In this document: piece after piece, positions 19,210-25,986 of the stretch
Layout: every line of letters begins with the position of its first letter
Position numbering within the stretch: position 1 is the first letter of the stretch
From: Solwaraspora sp. WMMD1047
GTDB lineage: Bacteria; Actinomycetota; Actinomycetes; Mycobacteriales; Micromonosporaceae
Length of the DNA stretch: 64,000 bases
NCBI RefSeq assembly: GCF_029626155.1
Contig: NZ_JARUBL010000001.1
Coordinates: 3,824,501 to 3,888,500 of the forward strand
Direction: 5' to 3'
Notes under the pieces: model-generated
What the model saw: the letters and a program-made list of their open reading frames with translations, nothing else
What the model was told of the DNA's origin: nothing
Databases searched by the model: none
Position numbers and translations under genes: made by a program

Positions 19210-19228
19210 AGGGACTCGGAACCAACCT

Positions 19229-19951
19229 TTGAAGTCTCAAACAGGGGTGTACCGACCCGTCGACCTGGCGCGGCGGCACGGGCTGTCGGCGCAGGCGGTC
19301 CGCAACTACGAGCGGGCCGGGGTGATCCCGCCCGCCGCACGGACGGCCAGCGGTTACCGGGTCTACACCGATGATCACGCGGGGGCGCTGCACGCCTACG
19401 TCGCCCTCATCGCCGGGTACGGTCACCGCCCCGCCGGTGAGGTCATGACGTCGGTGCTCCGCGACGACCTGCCGGCGGCGCTGGCGGTGATCGACGCCGC
19501 GCACGTGCGGCTGCACCACGACCGTCAGACCGTGGAGCGGGTCGCGGCGGCCGCATTCGCGCTCGCCGCCGCCCCGGCCGCGCCGGGACCGGACCGGCCG
19601 GTGTCGATCGGGGTGCTCGCCCACCGGCTCGATCTGACCCCGGCCACGCTGCGCAAGTGGGAACGGGCCGGCGTGCTGGCCCCGGCCCGGGCCGGCGCCG
19701 CGCGCTCCTACTCCCCCGATGACGTGCGCGACGCCGAACTCGCCGATCTGCTGCGCCGCGGCGGCTACCCGCTGCGCCACATCGCGGCGGTGATCGAGCA
19801 GGTGCACGCCGCCGGTGGACCCGGCCCGCTGGCGGACTCGATCGATGACTGGCGGGAGCGGATCACGGCCCGCGGCCGGGCGATGCTGACCGGATCCGCC
19901 CGCCTCGCCGACTACCTGTCCTTCCGCGAGATGGGTGCCGCGCGGGTGTGA
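19229..19951 (+). CDS. TioE-type transcriptional regulator with two MerR HTH domains
   Basis: 240 aa. The first MerR-like winged helix spans about residues 7-60 (YRPVDLARRHGLSAQAVRNYERAGVIPPAARTASGYRVYT); a second, about residues 126-190 (SIGVLAHRLDLTPATLRKWERAGVLAPARAGAARSYSPDDVRDAEL), follows a helical middle. Two HTH domains in one chain, without a cysteine metal site, is the TioE-like layout. Start TTG 19229 keeps the whole first domain; GTG 19247 is an alternative. Divergence from the esterase gene suggests it is the local repressor or activator. Confidence 0.85.
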   Translation: MKSQTGVYRPVDLARRHGLSAQAVRNYERAGVIPPAARTASGYRVYTDDHAGALHAYVALIAGYGHRPAGEVMTSVLRDDLPAALAVIDAAHVRLHHDRQTVERVAAAAFALAAAPAAPGPDRPVSIGVLAHRLDLTPATLRKWERAGVLAPARAGAARSYSPDDVRDAELADLLRRGGYPLRHIAAVIEQVHAAGGPGPLADSIDDWRERITARGRAMLTGSARLADYLSFREMGAARV

Positions 19952-20003
19952 CGCGGTTCGCAGGGTGTCGGGGGCGGGGGAGTTGACGACGGCCCGAGTC
20001 CGG

Positions 20004-20048
20004 TAGTAAATAGGAACTAGGACTTGAGTCGACGAGACTCAACTTGAG
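20004..20048 (+). promoter_or_regulatory. HAIR operator (HspR-binding) upstream of hsp20
   Basis: CTTGAGT (20023-20029), 7 bases, ACTCAAC (20037-20043): a match to the HspR-associated inverted repeat CTTGAGT-N7-ACTCAAG with one difference. It is overlapped by CTCAA-C-TTGAG (20038-20048). Upstream, TTGACG at 19983 and TAGTAA/TAAATA at 20004-20012 form a plausible promoter. Confidence 0.8.
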
Positions 20049-20084
20049 GATCGCGACCCGGCACCCGCACAGGGAGGATTGACG

Positions 20085-20510
20085 ATGTTGATGCGTACCG
20101 ACCCGTTCCGCGAGATCGACCGCATCGCGGAGCAGTTCTTCGGCACCACCAGCCGCCCGGCCGTCATGCACATGGACGCCTACCGGGACGGCGACTACTT
20201 CTACGCCGCCTTCGACCTGCCCGGCGTCGACCCCGACAGCATCGACTGCACGGTGGAGCGCAACGTGCTGACGGTGCGGGCCGAGCGGCGTCGCCCGACC
20301 GGCGACACCGTCGAACTGGTCGCGGCCGAGCGGCCGATGGGCGCCTTCTCCCGCCAACTCTTCCTCGGCGAGACCCTGGACACCGAGGAGCTGGAGGCCA
20401 GCTACGAGGCCGGCGTGCTGACCCTGCGCATCCCGGTCGCCGAGCGGGCCAAGCCGCGGCGGGTGGCCGTCACCGTGACCGGCGACGCGAAGCGCCAGAT
20501 CAACGCCTGA
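20085..20510 (+). CDS. Small heat-shock protein (Hsp20/alpha-crystallin)
   Basis: 141 aa holdase chaperone. After a short N-terminal arm ([19 protein letters not shown]) the alpha-crystallin domain runs from about residue 25 to 128, with [30 protein letters not shown] and the late [11 protein letters not shown], the G-x-L motif of the family. ATG 20085 has AGGGAGGA six bases upstream. Expression should be heat-induced through HspR, given the HAIR sequence about 40 bases before the start. Confidence 0.95.
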   Translation: MLMRTDPFREIDRIAEQFFGTTSRPAVMHMDAYRDGDYFYAAFDLPGVDPDSIDCTVERNVLTVRAERRRPTGDTVELVAAERPMGAFSRQLFLGETLDTEELEASYEAGVLTLRIPVAERAKPRRVAVTVTGDAKRQINA

Positions 20511-20527
20511 CAGGAGTTGCGCACTTG

Positions 20528-20554
20528 ACGGGGTAGGCCCAGCGCCTACCCCGT
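20528..20554. terminator. Bidirectional terminator hairpin
   Basis: Perfect 11-bp arms ACGGGGTAGGC (20528-20538) and GCCTACCCCGT (20544-20554) with a 5-base loop, between the convergent hsp20 and HTH genes. Confidence 0.6.
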
Positions 20555-20914
20555 ACGGCTGTTGCCCGGTGCCGGGCGCTCGGTGAACAGGGCGATCAGG
20601 TCGCCGATGCGTCGGTCCGCCTCGGCGGGGTGCCGGAAGTGCCCAGCGGGGTTGACGGTGTAGTGATTGCGGCGTCCGACCCGGCTGCGTCGCAAATAAC
20701 CGGCCGATTCGAGGTCGGCGACGATGGCCTGCGCGGCGCGTTCGGTGATGCCGATCTCGATGGCCACGTCCCGCAGCCGGGCGGTCGGGTCGCGGGCGAT
20801 GCTCACCAGCACGTGGGCGTGGTTGGTCAGGAACGTCCATCCCTTCCCGCCGGTCGTCGGCGGTGCTCCGCTGTTGTCGACATCCGTCCGCTCGGACTCG
20901 GGGTACGACGCCAT
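20546..20914 (-). CDS. Winged-helix (MarR-like) transcriptional regulator
   Basis: 122 aa. The HTH is visible at residues 25-90: FLTNHAHVLVSIARDPTARLRDVAIEIGITERAAQAIVADLESAGYLRRSRVGRRNHYTVNP, followed by a short tail with AEADRRIGDLIALF. This is a common actinobacterial small regulator with unknown ligand. ATG 20914 is preceded by AGGTGA; a GTG one codon upstream is possible. It is convergent with hsp20 and shares its terminator. Confidence 0.85.
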   Translation of the reverse strand: MASYPESERTDVDNSGAPPTTGGKGWTFLTNHAHVLVSIARDPTARLRDVAIEIGITERAAQAIVADLESAGYLRRSRVGRRNHYTVNPAGHFRHPAEADRRIGDLIALFTERPAPGNSRTG

Positions 20915-20920
20915 CACTCT

Positions 20921-21243
20921 TCACCTGTGCAGGGCCCGAAAGCCACATCCTAGATCCGTCACCCACGTCCCGAAACGTGAGCCGCGAATCAGGATTCGTG
21001 AGTACGTGTACGGCGGCGGTGGGCGTCGGGTACTCGTGGACCTGTCGGCGTCGGCGGCGTGCTCGGCGCCGACGCCGAGGTGGTAGCGGGTGGCGGCGAG
21101 CCGCCGGTGGGAGGCGAAGTCGCGACGGCCGCGGGTGGTGGCGTGGGCGACCACAGCCATGACCGCCCCCCAGAGGGCGCCCCGACCAGGGTGGTCGCCG
21201 CGGTCGTTAGGTCGGTCGGCAGCGGCAGTCGGGGCGTCGTCAT
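20921..21243 (-). pseudogene. Frameshifted small stress-protein-like gene behind terC
   Basis: ATG 21243 has a very good ribosome site (AAAGGAG) and begins MTTPRLPLPTDLTTAATTLVG. After that the frame is lost, but the next frame continues ALWGAVMAVVAHATTRGRRDFAS and LAATRYHLGVGAEHAADA, which resembles the glycine-rich hydrophobic segment plus RRDFAS of YflT/GSP17M-type stress proteins. A single missing base near 21185 would join both parts. The gene sits 26 bases after terC on the same strand. A sequencing error cannot be excluded. Confidence 0.5.
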
Positions 21244-21269
21244 CACCGGGCTCCTTTCCGGATCTCCTG

Positions 21270-22271
21270 CTACCGCGCAGGTCGGTGCAGGTCGGAGGCG
21301 GTGTCGGTCGAAGTCCCGGCCGGGTGCCCGGCGTCGAGCGCGTCGGTGTCAGCGGTGGTGCCACGGGTGCTGCGCAGGCTCCACCCGATCGACACGGCGA
21401 TCGTCACCACGATCACGCCGAGGGTGACCGGGATGGGCAGTTTGCCGACCGGGGTCTCCGAGAGGATGAGCTTGACGCCGGCGAAGGCCAGCAGGACGGC
21501 CAGGCCGTAGTGCAGGTGCACGAAGCGGCGCAGCAGCCCGGCGAGGCAGAAGTACAGGCTGCGCAGGCCGAGGATGGCGAACGCGTTGGCGGTCCAGACG
21601 ATGAAGGTGCTGGTGGTGATGGCCAGGATCGCCGCGACGCTGTCGATGGCGAAGATCAGGTCGGTGGTCTCGACGGCGATCAGGACCACGAACAGCATGG
21701 TGGCGACGCGTCTGCCGTTGATCCGGGTGAAGAACCTGTCGCCGTGGTAGGCCGGGTCGGTCGGGATGACCTTGCGCACGAGGCGGACGACGGGGTTGCG
21801 GTCGGGCGGGGTCTGCTCGTCGTGACGGAACGCCATCTTGTAGCCGGTGTAGACGAGGAACGCGCCGAACAGGTACGCGGTCCAGAAGAAGGTCTCGAGG
21901 AGTTCGGCACCGACGAAGATGAACACCAGCCGGAATACCAGCGCACCGATCACGCCCCAGAACAGCACCTTGTGTTGGAAGGCGGCGGGCACGGCGAAGT
22001 AGGTGAAGATCATCGCGAAGACGAACACGTTGTCGACGGACAGGGCCTTCTCGATCAGGTAGCCGGCGTAGTAGGTGCCGGCGACGTCACCGCCCTGCCA
22101 CGCCCAGAGGATCACGCCGAACAGCAGTCCGGCGGCGATCCAGACTCCGGACCAGATCGCGGCCTCGCGGAAGTCGATGACGTGGTTGTCGCGGTGCATG
22201 AACAGATCGACGGCCAGCATCGCCGCGATCGCCAGCATCAGAGCGGCCCAGATCCACCAGGAGACGGACAT
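21270..22271 (-). CDS. terC: TerC-family integral membrane protein
   Basis: 333 aa with about nine hydrophobic segments. Family marks are KALSVDNVFVFAMIF and LIAVETTDLIFAIDSVAAIL, two DN/D-containing membrane motifs thought to form the ion path. Homologues such as Alx/MeeF export or load manganese onto secreted proteins. A soluble tail of about 30 residues ends the protein. The leader carries a manganese-type riboswitch whose 3' strand can also pair with the ribosome site, so expression should rise with manganese. Confidence 0.92.
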   Translation of the reverse strand: MSVSWWIWAALMLAIAAMLAVDLFMHRDNHVIDFREAAIWSGVWIAAGLLFGVILWAWQGGDVAGTYYAGYLIEKALSVDNVFVFAMIFTYFAVPAAFQHKVLFWGVIGALVFRLVFIFVGAELLETFFWTAYLFGAFLVYTGYKMAFRHDEQTPPDRNPVVRLVRKVIPTDPAYHGDRFFTRINGRRVATMLFVVLIAVETTDLIFAIDSVAAILAITTSTFIVWTANAFAILGLRSLYFCLAGLLRRFVHLHYGLAVLLAFAGVKLILSETPVGKLPIPVTLGVIVVTIAVSIGWSLRSTRGTTADTDALDAGHPAGTSTDTASDLHRPAR

Positions 22272-22298
22272 CGCTGCGGGGGAACCCTTTCGTCCGGG

Positions 22299-22328
22299 GC
22301 CGGGACAGGGCGGTGGGCCTGTCCCGGC
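22299..22328 (-). promoter_or_regulatory. Expression-platform hairpin of the terC riboswitch
   Basis: Perfect 11-bp stem (22318-22328 with 22299-22309) and 8-base loop between the aptamer and the ribosome site. Outside it, GGACGAAAGG at the ribosome site (minus strand, 22286-22295) pairs with CCTTCGTCC of the aptamer (22335-22343), extending the hairpin and hiding the ribosome site. Confidence 0.65.
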
Positions 22329-22334
22329 GCTGCT

Positions 22335-22446
22335 GGACGAAGGTCTCCCCGGGCCACCGCACCGGTGGCTGCACCGCCGGGATCCGGATGGGCCGGGCCC
22401 GTACTGACGGCGGTGCGCGGATCGTCGGGTACTCCCCCTCGAACTA
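22335..22446 (-). ncRNA. yybP-ykoY manganese riboswitch
   Basis: Read on the minus strand, the leader of terC contains the conserved loop GGGGAGTA near its 5' end, CGTCAGTAC in the middle and GGGGAGACCTTCG at its 3' end, the order and spacing of the yybP-ykoY Mn(II) aptamer. Closing helix P1 would be CGAGGG (22436-22441) with CCTTCG (22338-22343). TerC homologues are classic partners of this RNA. Confidence 0.78.
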
Positions 22447-22452
22447 CGACCA

Positions 22453-22482
22453 AGTATTCACGAAGCACAGATCGCATGTCAA
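22453..22482 (-). promoter_or_regulatory. Promoter of terC
   Basis: On the minus strand TTGACA (22477-22482) is followed after 18 bases by AATACT (22453-22458). A start about 7 bases further on would begin just ahead of the riboswitch P1 strand. Confidence 0.6.
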
Positions 22483-22553
22483 GGGATTCTGCGCGGCCCA
22501 CGCGATCCTGGGCCGCCGTACCGCCGGGCCGCGCGCCCTACAATTCGCCAGCG

Positions 22554-23762
22554 ATGGACAACCAGCCAACGGTCACCGACCCCCCGCCCGACACCCGCCC
22601 CTGCGGCCACTGCGGCCGACCGGTCCCCCAGCGGGTCGGCGCCGGCCGGCCGTTCCGCTACTGCCGGGACAACGACGGCGCCTGCCAGCGGGCCTCCCGC
22701 AACAGCCGGATGCGGCACCGCAACGCACCCGGCCTGCCCGGACAGATCGCCCGGACCTGGGAGGCGGTCGAGCGGCTCGACCAGGTGGTGGAGTCGCTCA
22801 CCGAATCCCTGCACGCCGAACTGTCCCCCGCCGGGGTCGAACGGCAGGTCGGCCAGATCCGCGCCGAGACCGCCGCGCAGGTGGCCGCCGCCCACGCCGA
22901 ACGGGACGAGGCGCGCGCCGAGGCGGAGGCGGCCACCGCCGCGCTGCGGGTGGCCCGGCAGGCCGCCGAGACCGCCACCGAACAGCGGGCCGCCGCCCGC
23001 CGCGACGCGGCTGCCGCCGAGCAGCTCGCGGCCGAGGCCCGGCAGGCCGCCGAGGCCGCCACCGCCGCCCGCGACCAGGCCCGCGCCGCGGCCGGCACCG
23101 CCGACGCGCTGCGCGGGCAGGCCGAGCGCGACCGCGACGCGGCCCGGCGGGAGGCCGACACGCTGCGCGCCCGCGCCGAGGTGGACCACCGCCAGATCGT
23201 CGACCTGACCGGTGAGCGCGACGCCGCCCGCCAGGACGCGCACCGCGCCACCCGCACCGGCGAGGAGGCCGTCGCCCAGGCCCGACGGCTACGGGAAACC
23301 CTGGACGACCGGACCCGGCGGCTGAGGGAGGCACTGGATCAGGCCCGCGCCGAGCTGGATCAGGCCCGCGCCGAGGCGGCCGGGTCCGCCCGTGACGCCC
23401 GCCGCGCCGAGGCGCAACGCGACGCCGCCACCGCCGCGGCCGCGACCGCTACCGCCGAGCGGGACCGCGACCGCGAGGCCCTGCGCCGCGCCCACGACGA
23501 CCTGCGGGAGGTCCGCGACCAGCTGGCCGCCGCCCGGGCGGCGGCCGACACCGCCGAGGGCCGGCTCGCCGAGCTCCTGGTACGGCTGGCAGCCGCCGAC
23601 GCCGACCGGGCGGCCGCCGCCGAACGCGCCGGTCGACTCACCGCCCAGGTGACCGACCTGGCCGCCGCGCTGGCCAGCCTCGGCGGCGCCCGCCCCACCG
23701 CCGCACCACCCGGCACGGACGAAAACCCCCAGCCAGCCACTTTTCGCCCATCCGCCGGGTGA
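22554..23762 (+). CDS. Zinc-finger protein with long coiled coil
   Basis: 402 aa, no recognised family beyond actinobacterial coiled-coil proteins. C17, C20, C37 and C44 form a compact C-x2-C ... C-x6-C cluster in a segment rich in arginine (GHCGRPVPQRVGAGRPFRYC), suggesting a zinc ribbon that may bind nucleic acid. From about residue 65 to 375 the chain is almost continuous heptad-like Ala/Arg/Glu coiled coil. The last 30 residues are Pro/Thr-rich. TACAAT at 22539-22544 lies 10 bases before ATG 22554, so the mRNA is probably leaderless. Its role could be structural, in nucleoid or polar organisation, as in KfrA-like proteins. Confidence 0.75.
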   Translation: MDNQPTVTDPPPDTRPCGHCGRPVPQRVGAGRPFRYCRDNDGACQRASRNSRMRHRNAPGLPGQIARTWEAVERLDQVVESLTESLHAELSPAGVERQVGQIRAETAAQVAAAHAERDEARAEAEAATAALRVARQAAETATEQRAAARRDAAAAEQLAAEARQAAEAATAARDQARAAAGTADALRGQAERDRDAARREADTLRARAEVDHRQIVDLTGERDAARQDAHRATRTGEEAVAQARRLRETLDDRTRRLREALDQARAELDQARAEAAGSARDARRAEAQRDAATAAAATATAERDRDREALRRAHDDLREVRDQLAAARAAADTAEGRLAELLVRLAAADADRAAAAERAGRLTAQVTDLAAALASLGGARPTAAPPGTDENPQPATFRPSAG

Positions 23763-23834
23763 CCCTTCCGCGGCGGGTGCCGCGGGCGGCTACGCTCGGA
23801 GCGATTGATCGGACGTAGGTTCCGGGCCGGCGGC

Positions 23835-23862
23835 GGGAATCGCCCACCCGGCTCAGGTCGTT
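23835..23862 (+). promoter_or_regulatory. SigR-type promoter of rbpA
   Basis: GGGAAT (23835-23840), exactly 18 bases, CGTT (23859-23862): the consensus of the thiol-oxidative-stress sigma factor SigR. It lies 84 bases before rbpA, a known SigR target in Streptomyces. Confidence 0.8.
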
Positions 23863-23945
23863 ACGCCAATAAGAGATCCACCGATAGCAACCACCCACAC
23901 CACCACAGCACAAGACCAGCACCACGACCGAGGGGAAAGCCGAAC

Positions 23946-24287
23946 ATGGGCGAGCGCATGCTGCGCGGCAGCCGTCTGGGAGCAGTCAGCTACGAGTCCG
24001 ACCGCAACACGGAGCTTGCCCCACGTCAGACCCGCGAGTACCTCTGCGCCAAGGGACACCAGTTCGAGGTGCCGTTCGCCGTCGACGCGGAGGTGCCGAT
24101 GACCTGGGAGTGCAAGTTCGACGGCAGCGTCGCGCGGCTGGTCGACGGCAGCGAGCCGGAGCAGAAGAAGGCCAAGCCGCCGCGGACCCACTGGGACATG
24201 CTGCTGGAGCGGCGCTCCATCGCCGAGCTGGAGGACATTCTCGCCGAGCGGCTCGAAGAGGTACGCACCCGGCGCGGCCGCGCCTGA
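23946..24287 (+). CDS. rbpA: RNA polymerase-binding protein RbpA
   Basis: 113 aa, full length. RbpA binds RNA polymerase and the principal sigma factor, stabilising the open complex, and is confined to actinobacteria. The core domain contains REYLCAKGHQFEVPFAVDAEVPMTWECKFDG, the basic linker is KKAKPPRTHWDMLLERR, and the sigma-interacting helix is SIAELEDILAERLEEVRTRR. ATG 23946 gives the standard start MGERMLRGSRLGAVSYE. Transcription should respond to disulfide stress through the SigR promoter. Confidence 0.97.
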   Translation: MGERMLRGSRLGAVSYESDRNTELAPRQTREYLCAKGHQFEVPFAVDAEVPMTWECKFDGSVARLVDGSEPEQKKAKPPRTHWDMLLERRSIAELEDILAERLEEVRTRRGRA

Positions 24288-24308
24288 CCGCAGCCAACCG
24301 ACCACCAC

Positions 24309-24344
24309 GGCCGCCCCCACCGCCCCCGCGCGGCAGGGGCGGCC
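24309..24344 (+). terminator. Putative terminator after rbpA
   Basis: 9-bp arms GGCCGCCCC (24309-24317) and GGGGCGGCC (24336-24344), 22 bases after the rbpA stop, followed by TCCCGTTTCC. Confidence 0.45.
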
Positions 24345-24441
24345 TCCCGTTTCCAGACGCGGCCTCCGGGCCTGCCATGTCCGGCCGTCACACCTGACCT
24401 GCGGCCAGTCGGGCCCGGCGCGGCGGTGCGGCGCCCGGCGG

Positions 24442-24975
24442 TCAGGTGGTGCGGCGCGGTTCGACGATCTCGCCTTCGATGGCAGCCCCCGGCTCGGCGT
24501 CGCTCGGCTGCGCCGGCCCGGTCGGTGGCGGCTGCGCCGGTTGTGACTCGCCGCGGCGCACCCGGACCCGCCGGGGACCGAACAGGTCGCCGGCCACCGC
24601 CGCCGAGACCCGCCGCTCGGCGGCGACCTGCGCCCGCCGGCGAGCCAGCCGACGCACCGGCGGCACCGTCAACAGCAGGCCCAGCACGCCGCTGACCAGG
24701 CCCGGCATCGCCAGCAGCAGACCCGCCAGCAGCCCGATCAGGCCATCGGTGACCTGCGCGCCGGGCGGCCGACCGGCCTCGGCGGCCGACCGGAAACCCC
24801 GCCAGGCACGCATCCCCTCCCGGCGCAGCAACAGCAGCCCCGCCACCGACGCGGCCAGAATCAGCAGCACCGTCCAGCCGAAGCCGATGGCGCGGCCGAC
24901 CAGCGCGAACGCGCTGATCTCCAGCACCGTCATGAGCAGAAGTGCCAGCGGCACCAGTCTCCAGCCTCGGCGCAT
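24442..24975 (-). CDS. fxsA: FxsA family membrane protein
   Basis: 177 aa. Four hydrophobic segments lie in the first 110 residues, with LLLMTVLEISAFALVGRAIGFGWTVLLILAASVAGLLLLRREG and the GLLLAMPGLVSGVLGLLL stretch diagnostic of FxsA (suppressor of F exclusion). The last 60 residues are a charged, proline-rich cytosolic tail. The gene order rbpA, fxsA, ppm parallels Mycobacterium (Rv2050 to Rv2053c), supporting orthology. The role in actinobacteria is unknown. Confidence 0.9.
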   Translation of the reverse strand: MRRGWRLVPLALLLMTVLEISAFALVGRAIGFGWTVLLILAASVAGLLLLRREGMRAWRGFRSAAEAGRPPGAQVTDGLIGLLAGLLLAMPGLVSGVLGLLLTVPPVRRLARRRAQVAAERRVSAAVAGDLFGPRRVRVRRGESQPAQPPPTGPAQPSDAEPGAAIEGEIVEPRRTT

Positions 24976-25037
24976 GTCACCTCATCTCCCGATGCCCGCT
25001 TCGACCACTGCGCGCATCAAGCATGACACGTTCGCCG

Positions 25038-25967
25038 TCACGGCCACCGCATCCGGTCGTCGCCCGACCACGCCGACGGCCGCCGATCCTGCACACACCA
25101 GCGGGTGACCCGCCACAACGCCTCACCGACGATCACCGGGCTCATCTTGCTGGCGCCCCGCTCCCGCTCCGCGAAGGTGATCGGCACCTCGGCGGTGCGA
25201 AGCCCCGCCCGGTGCGCCCGCCAGCATAGCTCCACCTGGAACGAGTAGCCCTGCGACCGCACCGAGCCGAGGTCCAGCCGGTCGAGGGCGTCGACCCGCA
25301 ACACCCGGAACCCGCCGGTCGCGTCCGAGACCGGCATCCCCAGCGCCAGCCGGGTGTAGAGGTTGCCGCCGCGGGAGAGCAACTGCCGGTGCCAGGGCCA
25401 GTTCACCACCTGACCGCCGGCCGTCCACCGGGAGCCGATCACCACGTCGGCGTCGCGGGCGGCGTCCAGCAGCCGGGGCAGCTCCTCCGGGGCGTGCGAC
25501 CCGTCGGCGTCCATCTCGACCACGGCGGCGTACCCGTGCTCGCGGGCCCACCCGAACCCGGCCAGGTACGCCGCGCCGAGGCCCTGCTTGCCGGGCCGGT
25601 GCAGCACGTGCACCTGGCCGTCCTCGGCCGCCATCAGGTCGGCCAGCGCCCCGGTGCCGTCCGGGGAGTTGTCGTCGGCGACCAGCACCTCCACCACCGG
25701 CACCGCCCGCCGCAGGCGCTCGACGATGGGACGCAGGTTGTCCGCTTCGTTGTAGGTGGGGATCACCACCAGCACCCGCCCGAGGCCCGGATAGCCGGTC
25801 TGGACCAGGTCACCGACCCGCAGCGGCTCGTCGTCGGCGAGCAGGGCGGCCTCGACGTCCACGTCGAGGCCGACGTCGGCCAGCACCGGCTCGGCGACGC
25901 GACCGGTCGGCCCGGTGGTCGCCGGTCGGACCGGATCGCGGTCAGCCGGGAACGCCTCGTCATCCAC
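25038..25967 (-). CDS. ppm: Polyprenol monophosphomannose synthase (glycosyltransferase family 2)
   Basis: 309 aa GT2 enzyme that makes polyprenyl-phosphate-mannose, the mannose donor for lipoglycans and protein O-mannosylation. Signature parts are LVVIPTYNEADNLRPIVERL, VLVADDNSPDGTGAL, the DxD element in VVEMDADGSHAPEELP and GSRWTAGGQVVNWPWHRQLLSRGGNLYTRLALGMPVSDATGGFRV. About 55 extra N-terminal residues have no clear similarity. GTG 25967 follows GGAGG with good spacing. It lies 19 bases after lnt; in Mycobacterium the two activities are fused in Ppm1. Confidence 0.92.
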   Translation of the reverse strand: MDDEAFPADRDPVRPATTGPTGRVAEPVLADVGLDVDVEAALLADDEPLRVGDLVQTGYPGLGRVLVVIPTYNEADNLRPIVERLRRAVPVVEVLVADDNSPDGTGALADLMAAEDGQVHVLHRPGKQGLGAAYLAGFGWAREHGYAAVVEMDADGSHAPEELPRLLDAARDADVVIGSRWTAGGQVVNWPWHRQLLSRGGNLYTRLALGMPVSDATGGFRVLRVDALDRLDLGSVRSQGYSFQVELCWRAHRAGLRTAEVPITFAERERGASKMSPVIVGEALWRVTRWCVQDRRPSAWSGDDRMRWP

Positions 25968-25986
25968 CCGCAACGCCTCCTGCCCC

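Noticed and set aside
20989-21246. 85-codon frame as an intact gene
   Set aside because: Only its first 20 codons look real; the continuation is in another frame, so it was listed as a pseudogene.
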